Counted from the stretch's first letter, positions 8,624 through 18,088 are shown. The stretch: DNA of 64,000 nt from Porticoccus sp041395745 (GCA_041395745.1 JAWKZV010000004.1:124001-188000), one strand, 5' to 3'. The notes: generated by a model not told the origin, from the sequence alone. Translations and numbers: made by a program.

Positions 8624-9229
8624 TTGCGCCAGGGTTTGGCGCAACTATCACTGACACTGGATGATACCCAGATCAGATTACTGCTCGATTACCTTGATTT
8701 GCTGGCCAAATGGAATCAGGCGTATAACCTCACCGCCATACGCGAACCGGCAGAAATGCTGCGCCTGCATTTGCTGGATAGTCTCAGCATTGCCCCCCTG
8801 GTTTGTGGCAATCGCATTATTGATGTGGGTACCGGCCCAGGTCTTCCGGGCATCCCCCTGGCAATTTGCTTCCCCGAGCGGAAATTCACACTGCTGGACA
8901 GTAACGGCAAGAAGACCCGTTTCCTGTTCCAGGTCAGGAACAGCCTCGGCTTGGAAAATGTGCAGGAAATCCAGAGCCGGGTTGAAGCTTATCAGCCGTC
9001 AGAAAAATTTGATGCCGTTACCAGCAGGGCATTCACCAGTTTGGTCGATATGGTGGAAAAATGTACACATCTGCTGGCGAACGGTGGGCACTTCTATGCC
9101 ATGAAGGGACAATACCCGGCACAGGAGTTGAGTGAGCTGCCAAAAAAATATAATGTCATTGCCTCACACCAGCTACAGGTGCCAGGCGTAGAAGGTCAGA
9201 GACACCTGGTGGAGATAGCGCTCGCTTGA
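8624..9229 (+). CDS. rsmG: 16S rRNA (guanine527-N7)-methyltransferase RsmG (GidB)
   Basis: A 201-residue SAM-dependent methyltransferase with the Rossmann motif IDVGTGPGLPGIPLA near residue 66 and the TSRAF motif near 133. It methylates G527 of 16S rRNA in the 530 loop. It starts with TTG at 8624, well supported by AGGAGG at 8613-8618 five bases upstream. It follows mnmG by 24 bp, the usual gidA-gidB order. Confidence 0.97.
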   Translation: MRQGLAQLSLTLDDTQIRLLLDYLDLLAKWNQAYNLTAIREPAEMLRLHLLDSLSIAPLVCGNRIIDVGTGPGLPGIPLAICFPERKFTLLDSNGKKTRFLFQVRNSLGLENVQEIQSRVEAYQPSEKFDAVTSRAFTSLVDMVEKCTHLLANGGHFYAMKGQYPAQELSELPKKYNVIASHQLQVPGVEGQRHLVEIALA

Positions 9230-9239
9230 GGACCCCGTT

Positions 9240-10034
9240 TTGACTAAGACATTTGCCATCGCCAACCAGAAGGGCGGCGTGGGTAAGACCACTACCAGTG
9301 TCAATCTGGCGGCATCGCTGGCGACTTTCAACAAGCGCACACTGCTAGTGGATATGGACCCACAGGGCAATGCCACGATGGGATGCGGGGTGAACAAAAA
9401 CCAGCTGGAAGTGACCGTGCTGGATGTCCTTACCGGGGACGAAGTTACTGAAAACGCCATGCAGCGCTGTGATACGGGAAACTTCGACCTGCTTCCGGCT
9501 AATGGGGACCTCACGGCAGCCGAAGTGGAGCTGCTCAATATGACCGGCAAGGAAAGCCGTCTGCGTCACGCCCTCACCCGTGTCAAACATCAGTACGATT
9601 ACATCATCATCGATTGCCCCCCCTCCCTGAGTATGTTGACGGTCAACTCCCTGGTTGCCTGCGACGGGGTGATCATACCGATGCAGTGTGAATACTATGC
9701 CCTGGAGGGGTTGTCGGCATTGGTGGATACCATTGGCAAGATCGGTAAGTTTTTGAATCCGACGTTGCAGGTCGAGGGGATCCTCCGCACCATGTACGAT
9801 CCGCGCAACAGCCTGACCAACGAAGTGACCAGCCAACTGCGCCAATATTTTGGCGACAAGGTCTATCGGATTGCCATTCCAAGGAATGTGCGGCTGGCCG
9901 AAGCGCCCAGTTATGGTCAACCCGCACTGAGTTATGACAAACACTCCAAGGGTGCTTTGGCCTATCTGGGGCTTGCTGGTGAAATTATCAGGCGCGCCAA
10001 GGCGGCGAAGCCACAGCCGGAAACAATGGGGTAA
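9240..10034 (+). CDS. parA: Chromosome partitioning ATPase ParA (Soj)
   Basis: A 264-residue deviant Walker-type ATPase with KGGVGKTT at residues 11-18 and IIIDCPPSLS near 120. It binds DNA non-specifically and drives segregation of ParB-parS complexes near the origin. The start codon is TTG at 9240, ten bases after the rsmG stop, with a GAGG ribosome-binding site overlapping the rsmG end. parB follows three bases downstream. Confidence 0.97.
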   Translation: MTKTFAIANQKGGVGKTTTSVNLAASLATFNKRTLLVDMDPQGNATMGCGVNKNQLEVTVLDVLTGDEVTENAMQRCDTGNFDLLPANGDLTAAEVELLNMTGKESRLRHALTRVKHQYDYIIIDCPPSLSMLTVNSLVACDGVIIPMQCEYYALEGLSALVDTIGKIGKFLNPTLQVEGILRTMYDPRNSLTNEVTSQLRQYFGDKVYRIAIPRNVRLAEAPSYGQPALSYDKHSKGALAYLGLAGEIIRRAKAAKPQPETMG

Positions 10035-10037
10035 CTC

Positions 10038-10907
10038 ATGGTAAAAAGAAAAGGCTTGGGCCGGGGGCTGGATGCGCTGCTGGGGAGCAGTGAATCCAGT
10101 GAGCCGGAACAGGAGGTTGAAAGTCGCGACCGCTTGAAAGAGCTGCCTGTGGAGTTCATGAGTCGCGGCAAGTACCAGCCGCGTCGTGATATGCATCCAG
10201 AAGCACTGGAAGATCTCGCCAATTCCATACGAGCCCAGGGCGTCATGCAGCCGATCGTGGTTCGCCCCATCGGAATTGATCGCTACGAAATCATCGCTGG
10301 TGAACGGCGTTGGCGCGCCGCGCAATTGGCTGGCCTCGAGGCCATTCCTGCACTGATCAAGGATGTTTCCGATGAATCGGCCATGGCCATGGCGTTGATC
10401 GAAAATATCCAGCGGGAAGATCTCAATGCCATGGAGGAAGCGCAGGCACTGACACGGCTGCAACAGGAATTCGGGCTGACACAGCAGCAAATATCCGAAG
10501 CTGTTGGAAAATCCCGCAGTACCGTGGCCAATTTCATGCGTCTTACCAGCCTGATGGCAGAAGTACAGAAATTATTGGAACACGGTGATCTCGAGATGGG
10601 TCACGCAAAGGCACTGCTTGGCCTGGAAGGTGAATTGCAGGTGGAAGCGGCGAGGACCGCCGTGGCCAGGGGCTTGACAGTGCGGCAGACTGAAGCCCTG
10701 GTGCGTCAATTGTTGCAGCGAAAAGCCCACCCGGAAGAGAAGAAAAACCATAAAATTGATCCGGATATTAAGCAGTTACAGGATAAACTGGCAGATCAAC
10801 TGGGTGTGCCGGTGCTGATTGAACACAGTGCCAAGGGCAAGGGTCGCTTGGTATTGAAATACAACAGCCTGGATGAACTGGATGGAATACTTGATCACAT
10901 CAAATGA
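10038..10907 (+). CDS. parB: Chromosome partitioning protein ParB (Spo0J)
   Basis: A 289-residue ParB with N-terminal LGRGLDALLG, the CTP-binding GERRWRAAQLAG motif near residue 92, ENIQREDLNAMEEA near 118, a central helix-turn-helix (KSRSTVANFMRL region) and a C-terminal dimerisation domain. It binds parS near the origin, loads as a CTP-dependent clamp and recruits SMC. I found no perfect parS palindrome in this window. Confidence 0.97.
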   Translation: MVKRKGLGRGLDALLGSSESSEPEQEVESRDRLKELPVEFMSRGKYQPRRDMHPEALEDLANSIRAQGVMQPIVVRPIGIDRYEIIAGERRWRAAQLAGLEAIPALIKDVSDESAMAMALIENIQREDLNAMEEAQALTRLQQEFGLTQQQISEAVGKSRSTVANFMRLTSLMAEVQKLLEHGDLEMGHAKALLGLEGELQVEAARTAVARGLTVRQTEALVRQLLQRKAHPEEKKNHKIDPDIKQLQDKLADQLGVPVLIEHSAKGKGRLVLKYNSLDELDGILDHIK

Positions 10908-10984
10908 TCATCAGTCATAAGTTTTGTCTATTGCCATTATTCGCACAACAGCCTTTGGATGCCGCAGACAGCGCTAAAGACTTG

Positions 10985-11013
10985 TTGAATATGAAAAATG
11001 GACTACCTATAAT
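10985..11013 (+). promoter_or_regulatory. Strong sigma70-type promoter of the atp operon
   Basis: TTGAAT at 10985-10990 and a perfect TATAAT at 11008-11013 are separated by 17 bp. It lies 69 bp upstream of atpI in the 174-bp parB-atpI gap and is well placed to drive the whole atp operon. Confidence 0.8.
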
Positions 11014-11081
11014 TGCCGCCCGTTTGAGTCCGTAAAATTGCGGGCCCGGGCAAAAAGAACGCGGATGGGGGGTAGCGAGAA

Positions 11082-11456
11082 ATGAAAGCTACCATTGAGG
11101 TACCGCCGGTAGGGCGCATTGCGCTGATTCAGTTGCTGGTTTTAGCAGTAGCTGGACTGGGATTACTACCGGTCGACAAAACCCTTTCCTGTTCCCTGAT
11201 GATGGGTGGTGTGATTCAGATAGGCCCTCAGGCCTACTTCACACGTTTGGCCTTTCGCTATCGGGGAGCCAGGCAAACCCCAAAAATCCTGCGAGCCATA
11301 TATTGGGGAGAAACGGGCAAGTTATTGCTCACAGCGGTACTGTTTGGCCTCACATTCAGTTATGTGAAGCCTTTGCACGTGCCGATGTTGTTTCTCGGGT
11401 ATGGCGCCATGGTAATTGTGCAGTGGTTTTGCGCCCACAAGGTGCTTAATCGCTAA
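11082..11456 (+). CDS. atpI: ATP synthase assembly protein I
   Basis: A 124-residue hydrophobic protein with about four predicted membrane helices, first in the atp operon. AtpI aids assembly of the c-ring and is not part of the mature enzyme. The sequence is variable in this family, so the call leans on position, length and hydropathy, with LLMGGVIQIGPQAYF-type residues after the second helix (here MMGGVIQIGPQAYF) supporting it. Confidence 0.9.
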   Translation: MKATIEVPPVGRIALIQLLVLAVAGLGLLPVDKTLSCSLMMGGVIQIGPQAYFTRLAFRYRGARQTPKILRAIYWGETGKLLLTAVLFGLTFSYVKPLHVPMLFLGYGAMVIVQWFCAHKVLNR

Positions 11457-11488
11457 GGAAAAGACCTAGCTGGTTTGAGAGACAAGAA

Positions 11489-12349
11489 ATGGCAGGCGAT
11501 ACGCAACCGACCGGAACAGAATATATTCAGCACCACTTGACCAACCTTACCTTTGGTCACACTGAACATGGTTGGGGCTTTGCCCACAATGCAGCAGAAG
11601 CCAAGGAAATGGGTTTCATGTCAGTGAATGTGGACAGCCTGGGCTGGTCGATCGGCCTTGGTCTGTTATTTGCCCTGTTGTTCCGTTGGGCTGCCAAACG
11701 CGCTACAACCGGAATTCCTACCGGTTGGCAAAATTTCGTGGAAATGATGGTGGAATTCATTGATGGCACCGTCAAAGACAGCTTCCACGGCCGTAACCCC
11801 TGGATCGCTCCGATGGCGCTGACCATCTTCGTGTGGGTGTTCCTGATGAACCTGATGGACCTGATACCGGTGGACGTTGTGCCATACCTGATGGGTCTTG
11901 CAGGTGTTCATTTCCAGAAAATCGTTCCATCGACAGACCCCAACATCACACTGGGTATGGCTCTGGCCGTGTTTGTCATGATCATTTATTACAGCATCAA
12001 GGTGAAAGGTGTTGGCGGCTTCCTCGGCGAACTGTCACTGCAGCCTTTTGGTGCCAAGAATCCCCTGGTACAGGCAATCTTTGTTCCCATCAACCTCGCA
12101 CTCGAGCTGGTAGGCCTGCTGGCCAAGCCTTTCTCTCTCGGTCTGCGACTTTTTGGCAACATGTATGCCGGTGAAATGATCTTTATCCTCATTGCCATGA
12201 TGTATGGCGCCGGGTGGATACTGGGCACGTTTGGTGGTGTTCTGCAACTGGGATGGGCAATCTTCCACATTCTGGTTATTACCCTGCAGGCCTTTATCTT
12301 TATGGTTTTGACCGTCGTGTACCTGAGCATGGCACACGAAGATCACTGA
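11489..12349 (+). CDS. atpB: ATP synthase F0 subunit a
   Basis: A 286-residue membrane protein with an N-terminal periplasmic region and five to six helices. The proton-channel helix contains LGLRLFGNMYAGE near residue 215, including the essential arginine. It forms the half-channels through which protons reach the c-ring. It follows atpI by 32 bp. Confidence 0.97.
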   Translation: MAGDTQPTGTEYIQHHLTNLTFGHTEHGWGFAHNAAEAKEMGFMSVNVDSLGWSIGLGLLFALLFRWAAKRATTGIPTGWQNFVEMMVEFIDGTVKDSFHGRNPWIAPMALTIFVWVFLMNLMDLIPVDVVPYLMGLAGVHFQKIVPSTDPNITLGMALAVFVMIIYYSIKVKGVGGFLGELSLQPFGAKNPLVQAIFVPINLALELVGLLAKPFSLGLRLFGNMYAGEMIFILIAMMYGAGWILGTFGGVLQLGWAIFHILVITLQAFIFMVLTVVYLSMAHEDH

Positions 12350-12402
12350 TTTGCTGTTTTACTTTTAACTTTACAACTTACTCTAGTATTAGGAGAAAAA
12401 AA

Positions 12403-12636
12403 ATGGTGGAACTCATCTTAGTTGCAGCTGCAGTTATGGTTGGTTTTGGTGCTCTGGGTGCCGCTGTCGGCATGGGTCTGCTGGGTGGCAAGCTGCTGGA
12501 AGGCACTGCGCGTCAACCGGAATTGGGTCCGATGCTGCAAGGTAAAATGTTCCTGCTGGCTGGTCTGATCGATGCGATCCCGATGATCGGTGTGGGTATC
12601 GGTATGTACCTGATCTTTGCGGTATACGCCGGTTAA
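12403..12636 (+). CDS. atpE: ATP synthase F0 subunit c
   Basis: A 77-residue hairpin membrane protein reading MVELILVAAAVMVGFGALGA, with the polar loop ARQPELGP and the proton-binding aspartate at position 57 in AGLIDAIPM. That aspartate corresponds to Asp61 of the E. coli subunit, whose N-terminus is four residues longer. The start is ATG 12403 with AGGAGA six bases upstream; a longer reading frame beginning inside atpB is not real coding. Confidence 0.97.
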   Translation: MVELILVAAAVMVGFGALGAAVGMGLLGGKLLEGTARQPELGPMLQGKMFLLAGLIDAIPMIGVGIGMYLIFAVYAG

Positions 12637-12685
12637 GCAACAACAACCCGATTCTTTTACATAAACCCAAGAACGAGGTGTTGGT

Positions 12686-13156
12686 GTGAATATTAACCTG
12701 ACCCTATTCGGGCAGCTGATTTCCTTCCTGTTCTTTATCTGGTTCTGCAAGAAATTTGTATGGACCGCCCTTGTTAACGCAATGGAAGAGCGCAAGAAGA
12801 AAATCGCCGATGGTCTGGACGCTGCCGACCGTGCCTCTCGAGATCTCGAGCTGGCTCAGGAAAAAGCGTCAGAGCAACTCAAGGAAGCCAAGCAAGAAGC
12901 TGCGGCTATCATTGAGCAAGCTAACAAGCGCGCAAACCAGATTGTCGATGAAGCGAAGCAACAGGCGAAAACTGAAGGTGATCGTCTGAAGGCTGCTGCC
13001 CAGGCAGAAATTGACCAGGAAGTGAACCGTGCGAAGGAAGATCTTCGCAAGAAGGTCGCTGTACTGGCACTTGCAGGAGCGGAAAAAATCCTGCAGGCAA
13101 ACATCGACGAAAACGTTAATCGCGAGCTGGTCGATAATCTGGCAGCACAGCTGTAA
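12686..13156 (+). CDS. atpF: ATP synthase F0 subunit b
   Basis: A 156-residue protein with one N-terminal membrane helix (NLTLFGQLISFLFFIWFCKK) and a long charged alpha-helical stalk rich in Lys, Glu, Ala and Gln. It is the peripheral stator linking F0 to F1. The start is GTG at 12686, preceded by GAGGTG with a five-base gap. Confidence 0.97.
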   Translation: MNINLTLFGQLISFLFFIWFCKKFVWTALVNAMEERKKKIADGLDAADRASRDLELAQEKASEQLKEAKQEAAAIIEQANKRANQIVDEAKQQAKTEGDRLKAAAQAEIDQEVNRAKEDLRKKVAVLALAGAEKILQANIDENVNRELVDNLAAQL

Positions 13157-13168
13157 CCGAGGTTTGAC

Positions 13169-13705
13169 ATGGCTGAATTGAGCACTCTGGCTCGGCCCTA
13201 TGCGAAAGCGGCGTTTGAATACGCCGCTGATGCGGGCGACCTGCAAGGCTGGTCAACCAGCCTCGCGGTAGCCGCTGCCGTAGCACAACAAAAGGCAGTA
13301 AATGAGCTGTTGAGCTCGCCGGCTTATACGGCGGCCCAGCAGGCGCAGAAGCTGGTAGAGGTCTGTGGTGATGCCCTGGCACCGAACACGCAAAAATTTG
13401 TTCGTGTTCTGGCGGCAAATCACCGGCTGAAATTACTGCCACAAATTTATCAGCAGTTCGAAGTGCTGAAGGCGAATCGCGAGAAAACCATCGAGGTGGA
13501 AGTGATCGCGGCTCAGCAGATCAGCAGCGAACAACAAGAAAAGCTGGCCAGTGCGCTGAGCGCAAAACTGGAACGCACCGTCAACATGCAGGTTTCTATC
13601 GATAGCAGCCTGATCGGGGGCGCAGTGGTGCGGGCCGGGGATACCGTAATCGACGGTTCCATTCGCGGTCGTTTGGCAAAACTCGCCGAAGCATTAAATT
13701 CCTAG
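13169..13705 (+). CDS. atpH: ATP synthase F1 subunit delta
   Basis: A 178-residue delta subunit, starting MAELSTLARPYAKAAFEYA, the usual N-terminal signature, and ending with the conserved DSSLIGGAVVRAGDTVIDGS segment. It caps F1 and joins the stalk. It starts 12 bp after atpF. Confidence 0.97.
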   Translation: MAELSTLARPYAKAAFEYAADAGDLQGWSTSLAVAAAVAQQKAVNELLSSPAYTAAQQAQKLVEVCGDALAPNTQKFVRVLAANHRLKLLPQIYQQFEVLKANREKTIEVEVIAAQQISSEQQEKLASALSAKLERTVNMQVSIDSSLIGGAVVRAGDTVIDGSIRGRLAKLAEALNS

Positions 13706-13723
13706 GATTGAGGACCAGAGCAA

Positions 13724-15268
13724 ATGCAGCAACTGAATCCATCCGAAATCAGTGAAATCATCAAGCAGCGTATCGACAGCCTTGATGTTTCATCTGACGC
13801 GCAAAATGAAGGCACCATCGTATCCGTATCGGACGGTATTATCCGTATTCACGGCCTCGCCGATGTAATGTACGGTGAGATGATCGAATTTGAAGGCGGC
13901 ATCTACGGTATGGCACTGAACCTGGAGCGCGACTCCGTAGGTGCCGTTATCCTGGGCGACTACCAGTCTCTGGCAGAGGGCCAAAAAGCTCGCTGTACTG
14001 GTCGCATCCTGGAAGTACCGGTTGGCCCGGAGCTGCTGGGCCGTGTGGTCGACGCGCTGGGTAACCCCATCGACGGTAAAGGCCCGCTGAATGCCAAATT
14101 GACCGACGCTATCGAAAAAGTGGCACCCGGCGTAATCGCCCGTCAATCTGTTGACCAGCCGGTGCAGATCGGTCTGAAAGCGATCGACTCCATGGTGCCG
14201 ATCGGTCGCGGTCAGCGCGAGCTGATCATCGGTGACCGTCAGATTGGTAAAACTGCTATTGCAGTGGATGCCATCATCAACCAGAAAGGTTCCGGTATTA
14301 AGTGTATCTACGTAGCGGTAGGCCAGAAGGCTTCTTCTATTGCTGCCGTAGTGCGCAAACTGGAAGAACACGGCGCTATGGACCACACCATTGTGGTTGC
14401 TGCGACCGCGTCCGATCCGGCGGCCATGCAATTCCTGGCTCCTTTCGCCGGTTGTAGTATGGGTGAGTACTACCGCGACCGCGGCCAAGACGCCCTGATT
14501 ATCTACGATGATCTGACCAAGCAGGCTTGGGCATATCGTCAAATCTCTCTGCTGCTGCGCCGTCCTCCGGGTCGTGAAGCATACCCCGGTGACGTGTTCT
14601 ACTTGCACTCACGTCTGCTGGAACGTGCTGCCCGTGTTAACGCTGACTATGTAGAGAAATTCACCAACGGTGAAGTAAAAGGTAAAACCGGATCTCTGAC
14701 AGCGCTGCCGGTCATCGAAACCCAGGCGGGTGACGTATCTGCTTTCGTACCGACCAACGTGATCTCCATTACCGACGGTCAGATCTTCCTGGAAGCCAGT
14801 ATGTTTAACGCCGGTGTCCGCCCTGCCATGAACGCCGGTATCTCCGTATCCCGGGTAGGTGGTGCAGCACAGACCAAGATCATGAAGAAACTGTCCGGTG
14901 GTATCCGTACCGCTCTGGCACAGTATCGTGAACTGGCGGCATTCTCCCAGTTCGCATCCGATCTGGACGAAGCCACCAAGGCACAGCTGGATCACGGTGA
15001 ACGCGTTACCGAGCTGATGAAGCAGAAGCAGTACTCTCCGCAGAGCGTAGCCGAAATGGCGCTGATGATTTACGCAGCGGACAAAGGCTACCTGAAGCAG
15101 GTTGCAGTTAACAAAATCAGCGATTTCGAACAGGCTCTGCTCTCCTACATGAAGGCCGAGCATGGCGATTTGCTGAACAAGGTTAACGAGACCGGTGACT
15201 GGAACGACGATCTTGATGCCAGTTACAAGGCGGCGCTCGACAAATTTGTGAGCACCCAAACCTGGTAA
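13724..15268 (+). CDS. atpA: ATP synthase F1 subunit alpha
   Basis: A 514-residue alpha subunit, typical length, with Walker A GDRQIGKTA near residues 169-177 and the ATP synthase alpha/beta signature PAMNAGISVSR near 367. It forms non-catalytic nucleotide sites in the alpha3-beta3 hexamer. A GAGG site precedes the ATG at 13724. Confidence 0.98.
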   Translation: MQQLNPSEISEIIKQRIDSLDVSSDAQNEGTIVSVSDGIIRIHGLADVMYGEMIEFEGGIYGMALNLERDSVGAVILGDYQSLAEGQKARCTGRILEVPVGPELLGRVVDALGNPIDGKGPLNAKLTDAIEKVAPGVIARQSVDQPVQIGLKAIDSMVPIGRGQRELIIGDRQIGKTAIAVDAIINQKGSGIKCIYVAVGQKASSIAAVVRKLEEHGAMDHTIVVAATASDPAAMQFLAPFAGCSMGEYYRDRGQDALIIYDDLTKQAWAYRQISLLLRRPPGREAYPGDVFYLHSRLLERAARVNADYVEKFTNGEVKGKTGSLTALPVIETQAGDVSAFVPTNVISITDGQIFLEASMFNAGVRPAMNAGISVSRVGGAAQTKIMKKLSGGIRTALAQYRELAAFSQFASDLDEATKAQLDHGERVTELMKQKQYSPQSVAEMALMIYAADKGYLKQVAVNKISDFEQALLSYMKAEHGDLLNKVNETGDWNDDLDASYKAALDKFVSTQTW

Positions 15269-15279
15269 TTTCTAATGGG

Positions 15280-15298
15280 GGCTGGCCTTTGGCCAGCC
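15280..15298 (+). other. Hairpin between atpA and atpG
   Basis: A perfect 8-bp stem GGCTGGCC/GGCCAGCC with a TTT loop lies 12 bp after the atpA stop, followed by TTCTATT. It resembles a weak attenuator or an mRNA-stabilising stem within the operon, which might adjust the alpha/beta-to-gamma ratio. Confidence 0.55.
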
Positions 15299-15319
15299 TT
15301 CTATTGAAAGGCTTAAATT

Positions 15320-16180
15320 ATGGCAGTCGGTAAAGAAGTCAGAACGAAAATCAACAGCATCAAAAGCACTCAGAAGATTACGAGTGCGATGGAGATGGTT
15401 GCCGCCAGTAAAATGCGGCGCGCCCAAGACCGCCGTGAAGTCAGCAAGCCCTACGCCGACCGTATTCGCGCGGTGGTTGGTCATATTGCCAACGCGGATT
15501 CCGAATACAAACACCAGTATCTGGAACAGCGCGAAGTAAAACGCGTGGGTTTCATCATCATCTCGACAGATCGCGGTCTTTGCGGTGGCCTGAACACCAA
15601 CCTGTTCAAGGAAACTATCCGCTCAATGAAGACCTGGTCTGATCAGGGTGTTGATATCGACCTGTGTGCACTCGGCAACAAGGCGGCCTCCTTCTTTGGT
15701 AGTCTCGGTGGCAACATTGTGGCTACCGTCCGCGATCTCGGCGACGAGCCGGCTGCGGCGGATCTGATCGGTGGCGTTAAGGTCATGCTCGATGCCTACG
15801 AAAATGGCAAGATCGACAAACTCTTTGTGGTTTCAAATGAGTTTGTTAACACCATGACACAGCAACCGTTGGTACTACAATTGCTGCCGTTGCTTCCCAT
15901 CGAAGATGACAAGCTCCAGCACCACTGGGATTACATCTACGAGCCCGATGCCAAAGAGCTACTCGATGGCTTGCTGGTGCGCTATGTGGAATCGCAGGTT
16001 TATCAGGGCGTCGTGGAAAACAAGGCTTGCGAACAAGCGGCCCGGATGATTGCCATGAAGAACGCCACGGAAAATGCGGGCGAACTGATCAACGAGTTGC
16101 AGCTGCTTTACAACAAGGCTCGCCAAGCGGCGATCACCCAGGAGCTGTCGGAAATCGTCGGCGGCGCAGCAGCGGTTTAA
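15320..16180 (+). CDS. atpG: ATP synthase F1 subunit gamma
   Basis: A 286-residue gamma subunit. The N-terminal helix carries RTKINSIKSTQKITSAMEMV and the C-terminal helix MKNATENAGELINELQLLYN, the two coiled-coil strands that rotate within F1. Its spacing from atpA (51 bp) is the largest in the F1 part of the operon and contains a hairpin. Confidence 0.98.
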   Translation: MAVGKEVRTKINSIKSTQKITSAMEMVAASKMRRAQDRREVSKPYADRIRAVVGHIANADSEYKHQYLEQREVKRVGFIIISTDRGLCGGLNTNLFKETIRSMKTWSDQGVDIDLCALGNKAASFFGSLGGNIVATVRDLGDEPAAADLIGGVKVMLDAYENGKIDKLFVVSNEFVNTMTQQPLVLQLLPLLPIEDDKLQHHWDYIYEPDAKELLDGLLVRYVESQVYQGVVENKACEQAARMIAMKNATENAGELINELQLLYNKARQAAITQELSEIVGGAAAV

Positions 16181-16218
16181 CGAAAGATTTTAAAAGTTTA
16201 GTTTAAGAGGAACCGGAC

Positions 16219-17619
16219 ATGAGTAGCGGACGTATCGTGCAAATTATTGGTGCGGTAATTGACGTGGAATTTCCCCGCGATCAAGTGCCCAACGTATACG
16301 ATGCACTGAAAGTTGAGGAAAAAGGTCTGACCCTGGAAGTTCAGCAGCAGCTGGGCGACGGCGTGGTACGTACCATTGCCATGGGTTCTTCGGAAGGTTT
16401 GAGCCGCGGCCTCGGTGTGAGCAACACCAACGCTCCGGTCAGCGTCCCGGTGGGTATCGAAACCCTCGGTCGCATTATGGACGTACTGGGTAACCCCATC
16501 GACGAACTGGGCCCTATCGGCGAGAAAGAGCGCGCCTCCATTCACCGCAAGCCGCCGGCTTACGATGAACTGGCAGCATCTGCCGACCTGCTGGAAACAG
16601 GCATCAAGGTAATCGACCTGGTTTGCCCGTTCGCTAAGGGTGGTAAAGTAGGTCTGTTCGGTGGTGCCGGTGTGGGCAAGACCGTAAACATGATGGAACT
16701 GATTAACAACATCGCAACCGAGCACTCCGGTCTGTCCGTATTCGCCGGTGTGGGTGAGCGTACTCGTGAGGGTAACGACTTCTACCACGAGATGCAGGAA
16801 GCGGGTGTTGTAAACGTTGAAGAATTCACCAAGTCCAAAGTGGCAATGGTGTACGGCCAGATGAATGAGCCTCACGTCAAACGCCTTCGTGTGGCCCTGA
16901 CCGGTCTGACCATGGCAGAAAAATTCCGTGACGAAGGTCGTGACGTACTGTTGTTCGTTGACAACATCTATCGTTACACACTGGCCGGTACCGAAGTATC
17001 CGCACTGCTGGGTCGCATGCCTTCTGCGGTAGGTTACCAGCCGACACTGGCGGAAGAGATGGGTGTACTGCAGGAGCGTATTACCTCCACTAAAGTGGGT
17101 TCCATTACCTCCGTACAGGCGGTATACGTACCTGCGGATGACTTGACTGACCCCTCCCCGGCCACCACCTTCGCTCACTTGGACTCCACTGTAGTACTGA
17201 GCCGTGATATCGCCGCGAAAGGTATCTATCCTGCGGTAGATCCGCTGGATTCCACCTCTCGCCAGCTGGATCCGCTGATCATCGGTCAGGAGCACTATGA
17301 AGTTGCTCGCGGTGTGCAGTCTGTTCTGCAGCGCTACAAGGAACTGAAAGACATCATCGCCATCCTCGGTATGGACGAACTGTCTGAAGAAGACAAACAG
17401 GTTGTGTTCCGCGCACGTAAGATCGAGCGCTTCCTGTCACAACCGTTCCACGTGGCGGAAGTATTTACCGGTTCTCCCGGCAAATACGTTTCCCTGAAAG
17501 ACACCATTGCTGGCTTCCAGGGCATTCTCAACGGCGATTACGACCACCTGCCAGAACAGGCGTTTTACATGGTTGGTTCTATCGACGAAGCTATTGAGAA
17601 AGCTGCGAAACTGAAATAA
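16219..17619 (+). CDS. atpD: ATP synthase F1 subunit beta
   Basis: A 466-residue catalytic beta subunit with Walker A GGAGVGKT near residue 150, Walker B LLFVDNIYRY near 248, and the signature PAVDPLDSTSR near 336. It catalyses ATP synthesis at the alpha-beta interface. Sequence is highly conserved across gammaproteobacteria. Confidence 0.98.
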   Translation: MSSGRIVQIIGAVIDVEFPRDQVPNVYDALKVEEKGLTLEVQQQLGDGVVRTIAMGSSEGLSRGLGVSNTNAPVSVPVGIETLGRIMDVLGNPIDELGPIGEKERASIHRKPPAYDELAASADLLETGIKVIDLVCPFAKGGKVGLFGGAGVGKTVNMMELINNIATEHSGLSVFAGVGERTREGNDFYHEMQEAGVVNVEEFTKSKVAMVYGQMNEPHVKRLRVALTGLTMAEKFRDEGRDVLLFVDNIYRYTLAGTEVSALLGRMPSAVGYQPTLAEEMGVLQERITSTKVGSITSVQAVYVPADDLTDPSPATTFAHLDSTVVLSRDIAAKGIYPAVDPLDSTSRQLDPLIIGQEHYEVARGVQSVLQRYKELKDIIAILGMDELSEEDKQVVFRARKIERFLSQPFHVAEVFTGSPGKYVSLKDTIAGFQGILNGDYDHLPEQAFYMVGSIDEAIEKAAKLK

Positions 17620-17643
17620 ACGCGACAACACAGGCGTTAAGAT

Positions 17644-18069
17644 ATGGCTATGACCGTCCACTGCGACATAGTAAGTGCAGAACAATCCCTGTTTTCAGGG
17701 CTTGTTGAGATGCTCGTTGCCACAGGTACCCAAGGTGAACTGGGTATTACCTTTGGCCACGCGGCGCTGCTGACGGATCTGAAACCTGGCCCGGTGCGCA
17801 TCATCAAACAGGATGGCGAAGAAGAGATTTACTATCTCTCCGGAGGCTTCCTTGAGGTGCAACCGAACAGGATTTCTATCCTGGCCGATACAGCTCTGCG
17901 TGCTGACGACCTCGATGAGGCCGCAGCACTCGAAGCGAAAAAGCAGGCAGAACACGACATCTCAAACCAGAGTGGCGAGTTCGATTACTCTCGGGCAGCA
18001 TCTCAGCTGGCAGCAGCAGCGGCACAGCTGCGTACCATTGAGCAACTGCGCAAGAAGCTAAAAAAATAA
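17644..18069 (+). CDS. atpC: ATP synthase F1 subunit epsilon
   Basis: A 141-residue epsilon subunit starting MAMTVHCDIVSAEQSLFSG, with the N-terminal beta-barrel and C-terminal two-helix domain. It couples the rotor to F0 and inhibits ATPase activity. It is the last gene of the operon and is followed by a terminator. Confidence 0.97.
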   Translation: MAMTVHCDIVSAEQSLFSGLVEMLVATGTQGELGITFGHAALLTDLKPGPVRIIKQDGEEEIYYLSGGFLEVQPNRISILADTALRADDLDEAAALEAKKQAEHDISNQSGEFDYSRAASQLAAAAAQLRTIEQLRKKLKK

Positions 18070-18088
18070 GCTGTACTGCACTGCATTG

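Noticed and set aside
16198..17295. Long antisense frame opposite atpD (365 codons)
   Set aside because: It mirrors the highly biased codons of atpD, shows no domain, and has no start context. Similar mirror frames lie opposite atpA, coxB, coxA, parAB and coxC.
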